64,000 nucleotides of DNA, from contig NC_092577.1 in the NCBI RefSeq assembly GCF_037975245.1, forward strand, positions 16,320,013 through 16,384,012. The letters are read 5' to 3'. The notes beneath the pieces were generated by a model. It saw only the letters and a program-made list of their open reading frames with translations. It was not told where the DNA came from and searched no databases. The position numbers and the translations under genes were made by a program. This stretch comes from Apostichopus japonicus (taxonomy: Eukaryota > Echinodermata > Holothuroidea > Aspidochirotida > Stichopodidae). Below, in pieces: positions 41,540 to 50,689 of the stretch (position 1 is its first letter; the number at the start of each line of letters is the position of its first letter).

Positions 41540-42841
41540 TTGCAGGTTATGACGCCAGACACCTCATCCCTCGTCACCCTTAATGTGAATGGGATGAGGG
41601 ATACCCTGAAGAGGCGGCGGTTTTTGCAGTTCTGCAAGTTGCTCCAAGTGGATGTGGTCCTTTTGCATGAGACCCACATATCTTGTGAGAGTGATGATCA
41701 TCTTTGGGAGGGGTGGGGGGGAGGTCTTTATGCCTCCTTTGGATCAGGGGCATCTTGCGGGACTGTAATTCTGGTGTCCCCAAAACTGGGTCATTGTGTG
41801 GGAAAAGTGGAGAAAGTCCATGAAAGTCGGGTGGTGTGCATACACTTAAGTCAACGCGGGGTGAGTTGGTGGTGTGCAATGTGTATGCCCTCAACCGGCC
41901 AGCATGTAGGAAAGATTTTTTCACGGTCTAGCCATCCTTTGTACCGGGCAGGGCAAATTGCATCCTTGGGGGGGGGGGACTTCAACTGTGTCCCTCACTC
42001 TGCTTTAGATAGACGTTCGAGGAAAGAGTCCCCCAATTGTATCACCGGCATGATTGAGCTAGGCTTGTTTGTCGAGCACCGATATCTTGTGGATGTTTGG
42101 AGGTCCCAAAATCCCCAGGTGGTTGCTTGTACGTGGCATAAACCAGATGGATCAGTTTCATCCAGACTCGACAGGTTTCATGCCCCGCGCAAGTTTCCTC
42201 GATCTCGGTGTTCGATTATTCCATGTCCTTTGTCTGATCATGACGCAGTTGTTTTGCGCTTGCAGCTGCCGGAGTCCTTTCACGTGGAAAAGGGACTTCG
42301 GCGGCTGAACACGGAAATTGTTAAAGAGCAAAACTTCAAGGAGCAATTTGTCGAGAAGTACAGAGGATGGCAGTCCCTCAAGCCTGCTTTTCCCAATACG
42401 TTAGTCTGGTGGGACGAGGTCAAGTCCCTCATCAAGCAGTTCGCAATCGGGTATTGTGTTGAGAGAGCTCACCAACGAAGATTAAAGTTCCATTCCCTGT
42501 GCAATAGAGCAAGGGATGGTTCTTCATCGTCTGATCTGCATGCACTTGGGGTGCTTCTCGATGACAATCTTCACGGAGCCCGTGTGCGTGCCAGAATCCA
42601 GTTTGTTGAGGCGGACGAGAAGCCCAATATTCGTTTTTACCGGTACGACACCAAGTCTGTGGTTGACCGCAGAATAAGGGCAGTGCGTCATACTGGTGGG
42701 GTCGTCGTGGAGAGCCCGCAGGCAGTCCTAGGGGTATTTAGGTCGTTCTTTTCGAACCTGTACTCCAGGGCTGCTGTTACCGAGGATCTCCAGGAGGACT
42801 TGTTATCTGGTATAGACGAGGCTCCCCCCACCCCCTCATAG
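41540..42841 (+). pseudogene. LINE A3 ORF2 endonuclease region
   Basis: ATG at 41551 reads MTPDTSSLVTLNVNGMRDTL, LLQVDVVLLHETHIS (catalytic Glu preserved, the preceding Gln changed to His), then a segment damaged around 41850-41960 where GGDFNCVPHSALD resumes, and SSRLDRFHAPRKF and SDHDAVVLRLQL. The frame ends at 42841 in the linker. ORF1-tail sequence 41219-41548 lies upstream and is read in the same frame, without ORF1's stop. Confidence 0.75.
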
Positions 42842-43191
42842 TAAAGACGATAGCTTGGGTTCGAATCTCTCCGTTGGTGAGCTCTGGACAGCGGTAGCAG
42901 CGATGAAGAAGGGAAAGTCCCCCGGTCCCGATGTCCCCCGGCCTCCCTGCAGAGTTCTATAGGACCTTCTGGTAGGTTCTCGGTGGGGACTTCAGAGATG
43001 TGTTCGCTACCGCTTTCCAGTTGAATTACATGAGCCAAACACAGCGGGTTGGAAATATTGTTCTCCTCCCAAATTCGGGAGACCCTTTGGACCCTAAAAA
43101 TAGGCGTCCAATAACTCTGTTAAATGTAGACTACAAAATCCTGGCCAAAGCATTAGGAAATCGCTTAGCGGATGTGATGCCGGATATTGTA

Positions 43192-43203
43192 GGTCCTCTC
43201 CAG
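43192..43203 (+). repeat. Target-site duplication, left copy
   Basis: GGTCCTCTCCAG at 43192-43203 is identical to 48367-48378. Both copies come from the RT region of the older LINE A3, whose sequence is continuous when the intervening 43204-48366 is ignored. Confidence 0.95.
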
Positions 43204-43393
43204 TTCAGTTCAGTTCTCGTGGAGTGCGGACGTGTTTTCGGCTGCTCTCCACTTTTCCTTGACCACAGCTTTTTGTGTTTTTACGTTGGCCTTTCCTTAG
43301 TTTGCAGTTTGTGTTAGTGTAGTTTGTGTGTTTTGGGTTTGCTTCGTTTTGGTTTTTGTATAGGTGCGTGGCTTTGCCACACCCCTAGCTGTC

Positions 43394-44674
43394 ATGGCGG
43401 CTCGCCGTGACAGCAAAATCGTATTGTTGAGTTTTTCGGGGGAGGCTAAGGTCGTCCCCGGACAAGTTTTTTCAGTTTTGCGTTCTGTTGGTTTAAAAGT
43501 CCCTGGAGAGGTTGACGCGCTTCAGCGTAAACCTCTCCGGGGTATGAATTGTTTTGATGTTCGTTTTACCTCGGAGGCTGCCCGCGTCCGAGGCGTCCAT
43601 GTGTTGGAGGGAGTCGAGGGACTGAAGGTCACACCGTACGACAGTTCGGTGTGGGTGACAGTCCTCCATCTCCCTCTGGACATGTCTGAACAGGTTGTTG
43701 TGCGGACACTGGGGCGTTTTGGGAAAGTAACCGGCTACGAGGAGCCGGAATTCCTTGAATGTAAGGGTGTAAAGACCGGGACCAGACGAGTTAGATTACA
43801 ACTCAAGTCCGATATCCCCTCTACCTTGTGGGCTAATGGGCACAGGGCCCACGTTGCATACCCGGGCCAGCCTCGCACTTGTTGGAGGTGTGGGCTGGAA
43901 GGGCATGAGGCCAGGTTGTGCCCGAACAAGCGGTGTAGCCGCTGTTTACAGGTTGGGCATACCCTGGCTGAGTGTAAAGGGGATATCGTATGTAACTCGT
44001 GTGGGAAAACGGGCCATCTCGCTCGTTTATGCCCAGACCGCTCATACGCCGCGAGAGTGGCTACGGGCGTGGTTGAAGCGGTCCCCGTCCCGGCCTTTCA
44101 AACCGTATCACCTGATGCTCCTCTCATCGCCCCAGTGTCCGACACTAGCGCCCCGGTGGAGGTTTTCAACTCCCCTTCGTGTTCCACCTCGTCCCTGGAG
44201 GAAGTTGCCGCTCCGGCCGAGACTGCCAGCCTGCCCACTAAGGCGGAGCAGGACAAAACGGCGGAGATGGTATTAGCGGAGTGGCATGCGGAGCAGGATG
44301 CCGCTTGCACTGGTTCACCGGTAGCTGCGCCCGCTATCGGTGACACTAGTCGGCCCTCGAGTCAACCGGCCCAAGAGACATTAAGTGGCCCAGATTCTGA
44401 CTCGCCAATGGAGGACAGCACTACAGCCTTAGTAGTTGTGGCTAAGGAGTCCTCCGATTGGTTTGATGAGACAAAACACGCCACTGATCTCACTGACTCG
44501 AGCGGCCCTTCCACCCTGCCCGCAGTCGCTTCCACTATACCGGACACGATGGTCGCTAGTGGACCTCCTGTTCCTTGTGACGAGGAGCTAAGAGGTCTGC
44601 TAGGTCGTAGGAAAAGGGGAAACACCACTAAGGGCCTGAAAAGAGCCGTATTGGGAAAACATCGCAGGTTATGA
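43394..44674 (+). CDS. LINE A4 ORF1: RNA-binding protein with three CCHC knuckles
   Basis: 426 codons from the ATG at 43394 (context GTCATGG). An open frame extends 10 codons further upstream, but this is the first ATG and it is shared by copies at 24962 (minus) and 52094. Residues about 1-60 are N-terminal. Residues about 80-158 are RRM-like, with a strand-like VWVTVLHLPLDMSEQVVVRT and GRFGKVTGYEEPEFL. Zinc knuckles: CWRCGLEGHEARLC (163-176), CSRCLQVGHTLAEC (181-194), CNSCGKTGHLARLC (200-213). The remainder is acidic, Pro/Ser/Thr-rich and likely disordered. It should coat and chaperone LINE RNA in the ribonucleoprotein. The stop TGA overlaps the ORF2 ATG. Confidence 0.92.
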   Translation: MAARRDSKIVLLSFSGEAKVVPGQVFSVLRSVGLKVPGEVDALQRKPLRGMNCFDVRFTSEAARVRGVHVLEGVEGLKVTPYDSSVWVTVLHLPLDMSEQVVVRTLGRFGKVTGYEEPEFLECKGVKTGTRRVRLQLKSDIPSTLWANGHRAHVAYPGQPRTCWRCGLEGHEARLCPNKRCSRCLQVGHTLAECKGDIVCNSCGKTGHLARLCPDRSYAARVATGVVEAVPVPAFQTVSPDAPLIAPVSDTSAPVEVFNSPSCSTSSLEEVAAPAETASLPTKAEQDKTAEMVLAEWHAEQDAACTGSPVAAPAIGDTSRPSSQPAQETLSGPDSDSPMEDSTTALVVVAKESSDWFDETKHATDLTDSSGPSTLPAVASTIPDTMVASGPPVPCDEELRGLLGRRKRGNTTKGLKRAVLGKHRRL

Positions 44675-47600
44675 CACCAGACACCTTATCCCTCGTCACC
44701 CTTAATGTGAATGGGATGAGGGGTACCCCAAAAAGGCGACGGATTTTACAGTTCTGCAAGTTGCTCCAAGTGGATGTGGTCCTTTTGCAAGAGACCCACA
44801 TATCTTGTGAGAGTGATGTTCATCTTTGGTCCTTGGAGTGGGGAGGAGGCCTTTATGCCTCCTTTGGATCAGGGGCATCTTGCGGGACTGTAATTTTGGT
44901 GTCCCCAAAACTGTGTCATTGTGTGGGAAAAGTGGAGAAAGACCATGAAGGTCGGGTGGTGTGCATACACTTAAGGCTCACGCGGGGTGAGTTGGTTGTT
45001 TGCAATGTGTATGCCCCCAACCGGCCAGCATGTAGGAAAAATTTCTTCACGGTGTTGCCATCCTTTGTACCGGGTAAGGCAAATTGTATCCTTGGGGGGG
45101 ACTTTAACTGTGTCCCTCACTCTGCGTTAGATAGACGTTCGAGGAAAGAGTCCCCCAATTGTACCACCGGCATGATTGAGCTAGGCTTGTTTGTCAAGCA
45201 CCGAGATCTTGTGGATGTTTGGAGGTCCCAAAATCCCCAGGTGGTTACTTGTACGTGGCATAAACCAGATGGAACAGTTTCATCCAGACTCGACAGGTTT
45301 TATGCCCCGCGCAAGTTTCCTCGATCTCGGTGCTCGATTATTTCATGTCCTTTATCTGATCATGACGCTGTTGTTTTGCGCTTGCAGCTGCCGGAGTCCT
45401 TTCATGTGGAGAAGGGACTTTGGCGGCTGAACACGGAAATTGTTAAAGAGCAAAACTTCAAGGAGCAATTTGTCGAGAAGTACAGAGGATGGCAGTCCCT
45501 CAAGCCTGCTTTTTCCAATGCGTTAGTCTGGTGGGACGAGGTCAAGTCCCTCATCAAGCAGTTCGCAATAAGGTATTGTGTTGAGAGAGCTCACCAACGG
45601 AGATTCAAGTTCCATTCCTTGTGCAATAGAGCAAGGGATGGTTCATCGTCTGATCTGCATGCACTCGGAGTGTTTCTCGATGAGAAACTGCACGGAGCCC
45701 GAGTGCGTGCCAGAATCCAGTTTGTTGAAGCGGACGAGAAGCCCACTATTCGTTTTTACCGGGACGACACCAAGTCTGTGGTTGACCGCAGAATAAGGGC
45801 AGTGTGTCATCCTGGTGGGGTCGTCGTGGAGAGCCCGCAGGCAGTCCTAGGGGTATTTGGGTCGTTCTTTTCGAACCTGTACTCCAGGGCTGCTGTTAGC
45901 GAGGATCTCCAGGAGGACTTGTTGTCTGGTATAGACAAGGCCCCCCCTGAGAGTAAAAATGATAGCTTGGGCTCCAATCTCTCCGTTGGTGAGCTCTGGA
46001 CAGCGGTAGCAGCGATGAAGAAGGGAAAGTCCCCCGGTCCCGATGGCCTCCCGGCAGAGTTCTATAGGACCTTCTGGGAGGTCCTCGGTGGGGACTTGAG
46101 AGATGTGTTCGCTACCGCTTTCCAGTTGAATTACATGAGCCAAACACAGCGGGTTGGAAATATTGTTCTCCTCCCAAAGTCAGGAGACCCTTTGGACCCT
46201 AGAAATAGGCGTCCAATAACGCTGTTAAATGTGGACTACAAAATCCTGGCCAAAGCATTAGGAAATCGCTTATCGGACGTCATGCCGGATATTGTAGGTC
46301 CTCTCCAGACTTGTGCTGTGCGAGGCAAGTGTATTCAACATAACCTCTGGTTGATGAGGGACTTGATCGAGTTTGTTAAAGTTCGTGATTTGCCATGTGC
46401 ACTGGTCTCACTGGACCAGGAAAAGGCCTTTGACATGGTAGATCACGACTTCCTGTTCAGAACCTTAGAGTCCTTCGGATTGAACTCCGTATATATTCGT
46501 TGGGTCTCGTTACTATACAAGGACGTCACAAGCATTGTCACTGTTAACGGATTAACTTCTGGTCCCTTCCCGGTTCGAAGAGGAGTCCGTCAGGGTTGTC
46601 CCCTCTCCCCGTTGTTGTATGTTCTCTTCAGCGAAACGCTTAGTACCTCGCTGGACAGATGCTTTGGATTTCGACCCTTCAACGTACCGGGTGGGGCTAG
46701 AGTTAAATGCGTGCAGTATGCCGATGACGTCACTTGTATTGTGTCGGACCTCGCCTCCTTCAAGCCTTTATCGAAGGTTTTGACCACCTTCCAAGAGGCT
46801 ACTGGTGCCAGACTGAACAAGTCCAAGACCAAAGGGCTGCGATTGGGAGGTTGGCGCGGCCAATCTCTCCCGTTCGATGCTACTTGGTCAGATGTCATGA
46901 TCAAGGTAAATGGCATCTGGCTAGGTTATGGTGCCCCGGAGGCCACCACTTGGGCCGAGAAGGCTGATCAGGTGGAGGCAAGGCTCGACACATTCAGTCA
47001 CAGGTGGCTCTCCCTCCCTGGGAAGGTTACAGTTGTAAATAGGTTTATTGTTCCTCTCCTTTGGTATCCTGGTACGGTGATCGCCGCACCGGATCATGCC
47101 TTGGTGCGACTGGAGAGGATCATTTTTGATTTCATTTGGGGAAAGCGCAAACCAAACCTTGTGAAAAGGACCGTTCTGTATAAGACCCCCTTGAGCGGTG
47201 GGCTTGGTTTGGTCCACCTACCATCTAAACTGCGCTTTCTCCTCTTGAAAGGTGTTTTTGTTGCTTTTGAAAATCCTTCGTTTCCCTTTGCTTTTTTTGT
47301 TAGGTACTGGGGTGGGTTTCTTTTTCGACACCACTGGCCCGGATCCTTTTCCAATAACCGGCCAAAGGCGACACGCCCTTCTGGGGTCTATACTCAGATT
47401 GGTGACTCTCTTCGTAGAATCAAAGAAGAGGGTGGGCCACATGTTCTGCTGAACGTGGCCCCCTCTGTGTTATACCCACCATTGTTTCGTTCAATGCTCG
47501 CGCCTGTGTGCCCGTCGGCTTGCCGGACCGCCATCTCTCCAGATGTGTGGCGGTCTGTGTGTTGCAAGTCACTAGATAGCCGTCTCAGGGACTTGGCGTG

Positions 47601-48093
47601 GAGGATTGCACATGGGGGCCTCATCACTAACCATTTTCGCCTAGTCAGGTGGCGATTAGGTGATGGGATTTGTCCCCGTGTGGGCTGTAAAGCCATCGAG
47701 ACTATGCAACACCTTTTGCTGGAGTGTCCCTTTGTCCGGTTGGTGTGGGGTTGGTTTCACGCCTTCGTTATTGGTGTTATTGGTTGCACACAGTGGGCCA
47801 TTAGTAGTGATTTTGTTTTGTATGGTTTGTTGCCCCCTGTGTGCCCAACCTGGGTTAGGGATCTGCTGTTGTTGTTTGCCGCTGTCATCAGGAGACACAT
47901 CTGGAACAGCAGATGCCGCCTAGTTTTCGACGGGGACGTCTGGAGGGCAGAGGATGTTGTCCCCCTCGTGCAGAGTGACATCAGGTTGCGCATGGAGGCG
48001 GACCATGCACGGCTTCCCGACACTGCCTTTCGTAGACGCTGGCGCAAGCCCGTCGTCTACTATCGGGACGGCGTACCCCGGATGAAATTTTGA
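44671..48093 (+). CDS. LINE A4 ORF2: endonuclease-reverse transcriptase
   Basis: 1140 codons, ATG at 44671. APE-type endonuclease 1-240: LNVNGMRG (N13), LLQETHIS (E41), LGGDFNCVPH (D144, N146), SSRLDRFY (205-210), SDHDAVVL (D230, H231). Linker 240-445. RT about 450-720: KKGKSPGPDGLPAEFY, RRPITLLNVDYKILAKAL, LVSLDQEKAFDMVDHDF (first catalytic Asp, about 580), VRRGVRQGCPLSPLLY and QYADDVTCIV (Asp pair 685-686). Thumb/connection follows (SLPGKVTVVNRF). C-terminal zf-RVT-like motif near 1000: ICPRVGCKAIETMQHLLLEC. All catalytic residues are present and no stop or frameshift is visible. It nicks target DNA and copies its RNA by target-primed reverse transcription. ATGA overlap with ORF1 suggests translational coupling. 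Confidence 0.93.
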   Translation: MTPDTLSLVTLNVNGMRGTPKRRRILQFCKLLQVDVVLLQETHISCESDVHLWSLEWGGGLYASFGSGASCGTVILVSPKLCHCVGKVEKDHEGRVVCIHLRLTRGELVVCNVYAPNRPACRKNFFTVLPSFVPGKANCILGGDFNCVPHSALDRRSRKESPNCTTGMIELGLFVKHRDLVDVWRSQNPQVVTCTWHKPDGTVSSRLDRFYAPRKFPRSRCSIISCPLSDHDAVVLRLQLPESFHVEKGLWRLNTEIVKEQNFKEQFVEKYRGWQSLKPAFSNALVWWDEVKSLIKQFAIRYCVERAHQRRFKFHSLCNRARDGSSSDLHALGVFLDEKLHGARVRARIQFVEADEKPTIRFYRDDTKSVVDRRIRAVCHPGGVVVESPQAVLGVFGSFFSNLYSRAAVSEDLQEDLLSGIDKAPPESKNDSLGSNLSVGELWTAVAAMKKGKSPGPDGLPAEFYRTFWEVLGGDLRDVFATAFQLNYMSQTQRVGNIVLLPKSGDPLDPRNRRPITLLNVDYKILAKALGNRLSDVMPDIVGPLQTCAVRGKCIQHNLWLMRDLIEFVKVRDLPCALVSLDQEKAFDMVDHDFLFRTLESFGLNSVYIRWVSLLYKDVTSIVTVNGLTSGPFPVRRGVRQGCPLSPLLYVLFSETLSTSLDRCFGFRPFNVPGGARVKCVQYADDVTCIVSDLASFKPLSKVLTTFQEATGARLNKSKTKGLRLGGWRGQSLPFDATWSDVMIKVNGIWLGYGAPEATTWAEKADQVEARLDTFSHRWLSLPGKVTVVNRFIVPLLWYPGTVIAAPDHALVRLERIIFDFIWGKRKPNLVKRTVLYKTPLSGGLGLVHLPSKLRFLLLKGVFVAFENPSFPFAFFVRYWGGFLFRHHWPGSFSNNRPKATRPSGVYTQIGDSLRRIKEEGGPHVLLNVAPSVLYPPLFRSMLAPVCPSACRTAISPDVWRSVCCKSLDSRLRDLAWRIAHGGLITNHFRLVRWRLGDGICPRVGCKAIETMQHLLLECPFVRLVWGWFHAFVIGVIGCTQWAISSDFVLYGLLPPVCPTWVRDLLLLFAAVIRRHIWNSRCRLVFDGDVWRAEDVVPLVQSDIRLRMEADHARLPDTAFRRRWRKPVVYYRDGVPRMKF

Positions 48094-48366
48094 GTTAGTT
48101 GGTAGGTGTGGGGGCTGTGTGGTCGTTACATATTATAGGTTGGTTAATTTTTCTCTTTGTGGTTTGGGGTTGGCTTTTTGGGGCCTGTTTGTAGTGTTTT
48201 ATTTGTTTTGCTTCTGTTGGCCTTTGGGTCCGTGCCCTTTTCGCGTCACGTTAAACGCTGCGTTAGTGGGAGATTGATGGGTTTCAGTTGTTGCTTTACA
48301 GACTGGGTTTGTTTTTGGTTTTGTTGACCTTTGGTCCGTGTCCGTTTCTTAGCACGTAAAAAGCAC
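48094..48366 (+). other. LINE A4 3' UTR with duplicated terminal module
   Basis: Two related modules of about 47 bp occupy 48212-48259 and 48319-48365: TTCTGTTGGCCTTTGGG...CACGTTAAACGC and TTTTGTTGACCTTTGG...CACGTAAAAAGCA. The second forms the 3' terminus. Both recur in copies A1, A2, A3 and A5. LINE RTs recognise specific 3' RNA ends, so these are candidate recognition elements. Confidence 0.8.
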
Positions 48367-48378
48367 GGTCCTCTCCAG
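48367..48378 (+). repeat. Target-site duplication, right copy
   Basis: GGTCCTCTCCAG, identical to 43192-43203. It abuts the AAAAAGCAC terminus of LINE A4 directly. Confidence 0.95.
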
Positions 48379-49490
48379 ACTTGTGCTGTGCGAGGCAAGT
48401 GTATTCAACATAACCTCTGGTTGATGAGAGACTTGATCGAGTTTGTTAAAGTTCCTAATTTGCCATGTGCACTGGTCTCTTTGGACCAGGAGGCCTTTGA
48501 CATGGTAGATCACGACTTCCTGTTCAGAACCTTAAGAGTCCTTCGGATTGAACTCAGTGTTTAATCGTTGGGTCTCGGTACTATACAAGGACGTCACGAG
48601 CATTGTCACTGTTAACTTATGGTCCCTTCCCGGTTCGAAGGGGAGTCCGTCAGGGTTGTCCCCTCTCCCCGTTGTTGTATGTTGTACGCTCAGTACCTCG
48701 CTGGACAGATGCTTGGGTTTTCGACCCTTCAATGTACCGGGTGGGGCTAGAGTTAAATGCGTGCAGTATGCCGATGACGTCCCTTGTATTGTGTCGGACC
48801 TCCCCTCCTTCAAGCCTTTATGGAAGGTTTTGGCCACCTTCCAAGAGGCTACTGGTGCCAGACTCAACAAGTCCAATACCAAAGGGCTGCGTTTAGGAGG
48901 TTGGCGCGGCCAATCCCTCCCGTTCGATGCTACTTGGTCAGATGTCATGATCAAGGTAAATGGCATCTGGCTAGGTTATGGTGCCCCGGAGGCTATCACT
49001 TGGGCCGAGAAGGCTGATCAGGTGGAGGCAAGGCTCGACACATTCAGTCACAGGTGGCTCTCCCTCCCTGGGAAGGTTACAGTTGTTAATAGTTGTATTG
49101 TTGCTCTCGTTTGGTATCCTGGTACGGTGATCGCCGCACCGGATCATGCCTTGGTGCGATTGGAGAGGATCATTTTTTATTTCATTTGGGGAAAGCGCAA
49201 ACCATACCTTGTCAAAAGGACCCTTCTGTATAAGAGCGGTGGGCTTGGTTTGGTTCACCTACCATCCAAACTGCGCTTTCTCCTCTTGAAAGGTGCTTTT
49301 GTTGCTTTTGAGAATCCTTCGTTTCCCTTTTTTGTTACGTTCTGGGGTGGGTTTCTTTTTTGCCACCACTGGCCCGGATCCTTTCCCAATAACCGGCCAA
49401 AGGCGACACGCCCTTCTGGGGTGTATACTCAGATTGGTGACTCACTTCGTAGAATCAAAGAGGAGGGTGGGCCACATGTTCTGCTGAACG
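48367..49490 (+). pseudogene. LINE A3, inverted 5' segment, right half: RT region
   Basis: Continuation of LINE A3 after the LINE A4 insertion. TCAVRGKCIQHNLWLMRDL, LVSLDQEAFDMVDHDF (one Lys codon lost), RRGVRQGCPLSPLLYV and QYADDVPCIVSDL (catalytic Asps kept), then SLPGKVTVVNSCI and FCHHWPGSFPNNRPK. Frames shift near 48540, 48610 and 48690. It ends at 49490 within GPHVLLN, about 640 bp of ORF2 short of the natural end, where unrelated sequence starts. Confidence 0.85.
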
Positions 49491-49961
49491 GGGGCCACGG
49501 GGGCCACGCAGAGATGCCAAGGTCAGATGTTTTTGAGGCGTGTGAAAATTGTCTGGTGCTGTTGGTTACGTACACCATCTAAGCGGAGCGCCACCATGGG
49601 TTGGCGCGAAGCGCACAAGAGAATGTTGGGATCTTACGGCCCCTCAGATGGCCGGAAACATCACTTCCCGGGGCATCTAAGCTGAATCGATGATGTCTCC
49701 ATATTTCTATTGTCTATTTTTTTTCATTCCAGAGGAAAAAATATCTTGAAATAAAAGAAATCTCTGACATTTTGCACTGTGTCCTCAATACTTGAGATAG
49801 GGGCCAAAAGGTTAGAGGTGGAAAATGACGACGGAACGCGACCACCGGTTTGGCGTGCGTAGCGTACAATCAGGGAAATCATTGTCGTATGACAGACCCG
49901 GCTCTGATCGCGGCAGGAAACAGCACTTCCTGTATTTTGGGGCAGTAGCACTGAGCTGAAT
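49491..49961. other. Non-coding interval with diverged direct repeat
   Basis: The stretches 49588-49700 and 49836-49970 share a series of words in the same order: GCG..ACCA, TTGGCG, AGCG.ACAA, GGAAACA.CACTTCC, AGCTGAA...ATG. They look like two old copies of one short element. No coding. Confidence 0.4.
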
Positions 49962-50387
49962 TTGAATGTGATATTCCAAGTTCCAAAGGAACTGAACTCC
50001 TCCCGGCCGGAGTACTCCAGCATGGGGTACTACAGCACCCCAGAGGTCCGCCGGTTGTATGGATGGTGTAAATCGGATGGAAAAGCACCTGGGGCTAATG
50101 AATCTGAATATCATGCAGTGAGTGTGCTGAATTTTGGCCGACCCTCTGGGACCTTCAACTCAGAAAATGCAGCCTTCTTGGAGTTCCATGGGTTCACTGA
50201 TGTCTGCTATTCAAGATACCATAGTTTGTATGAATACTATAAATTTAAAGCTTGTCTATTCATTCAACCCAAAGCTGTTGACCCCATGACGTTCGGCCAT
50301 GACGAAATAATGACTTCCACTGAGGCTATTCTAACGATAAAACCAAAGATTCCTACTGCTGATCCGGGCTCTTCAGATCGACAATGA
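49962..50387 (+). CDS. Unrecognised exon-like ORF
   Basis: An open stretch of about 140 codons; first in-frame ATG near 50022. It reads MGYYSTPEVRRLYGWCKSDG, YHAVSVLNFGRPSGTFNSEN, AAFLEFHGFTDVCYSRYHSL and a stop at 50385. The composition is that of a globular protein, with no low complexity. GGCTTGGTAAGTATT at 50436-50450 resembles a splice donor but lies after the stop. I do not recognise the family; it may be the last coding exon or fragment of a transposon or host gene. Confidence 0.35.
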   Translation: MNVIFQVPKELNSSRPEYSSMGYYSTPEVRRLYGWCKSDGKAPGANESEYHAVSVLNFGRPSGTFNSENAAFLEFHGFTDVCYSRYHSLYEYYKFKACLFIQPKAVDPMTFGHDEIMTSTEAILTIKPKIPTADPGSSDRQ

Positions 50388-50689
50388 TACTCACACACTG
50401 GACCAAATAGCCAGACAGTGTGGAACATGAATCTGGCTTGGTAAGTATTCGTGACTGCCTAAATCAATTCTGCCTCTGGCGGGTGGCAAAAATATGAAAC
50501 AACAGTTGCAGATGTTGCCAACAAATTCATTTCAATATTGACTACTGTGACAATTGAGATGGAAATGCTCACATGTTTTGCTGCTAGAGAAATACAGCAT
50601 GCAACTGTTATTCCCAGCAAACATTTTGATGTGACATTTAAGAAATACAAGTGACTGACCCACAGATTTGAACATCCCTGATGTATCAC

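Larger units (their letters stand above)
41218..43203 (+). mobile_element. LINE A3, inverted 5' segment, left half
   Basis: Plus-strand LINE A corresponding to about 44367-46313 of the full copy: ORF1 C-terminus, then ORF2 endonuclease and the linker to the start of RT. The open frame 41144-42841 fuses the ORF1 tail to ORF2 (NVNGMRDTLKRRRFLQF; WKRDFGG region). A small duplication near 42932 (GATGTCCCCCGGCC) and other indels break the RT. It stops at 43203, where the young full-length copy is inserted; the missing remainder resumes at 48367. Confidence 0.85.
43204..48366 (+). mobile_element. LINE A4: full-length Tx1/L1-like LINE, both ORFs intact
   Basis: About 5.16 kb: 5' UTR 43204-43393 starting TTCAGTTCAGTTCTCG, ORF1 43394-44674, ORF2 44671-48093, 3' UTR 48094-48366 ending CACGTAAAAAGCAC with no poly(A). 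It is flanked by a perfect 12-bp target duplication and sits inside the older LINE A3 copy. Three CCHC knuckles in ORF1, an APE endonuclease and a C-terminal zf-RVT-like motif in ORF2 place it with Tx1/L1-type LINEs. Intact ORFs and intact duplication argue for a recent insertion that could be competent. Confidence 0.92.

Noticed and set aside
47094-47696. Antisense frames inside LINE A4 ORF2
   Set aside because: Shadow frames of the real ORF2; the same shadows occur opposite ORF2 in LINE A1 and LINE A3.
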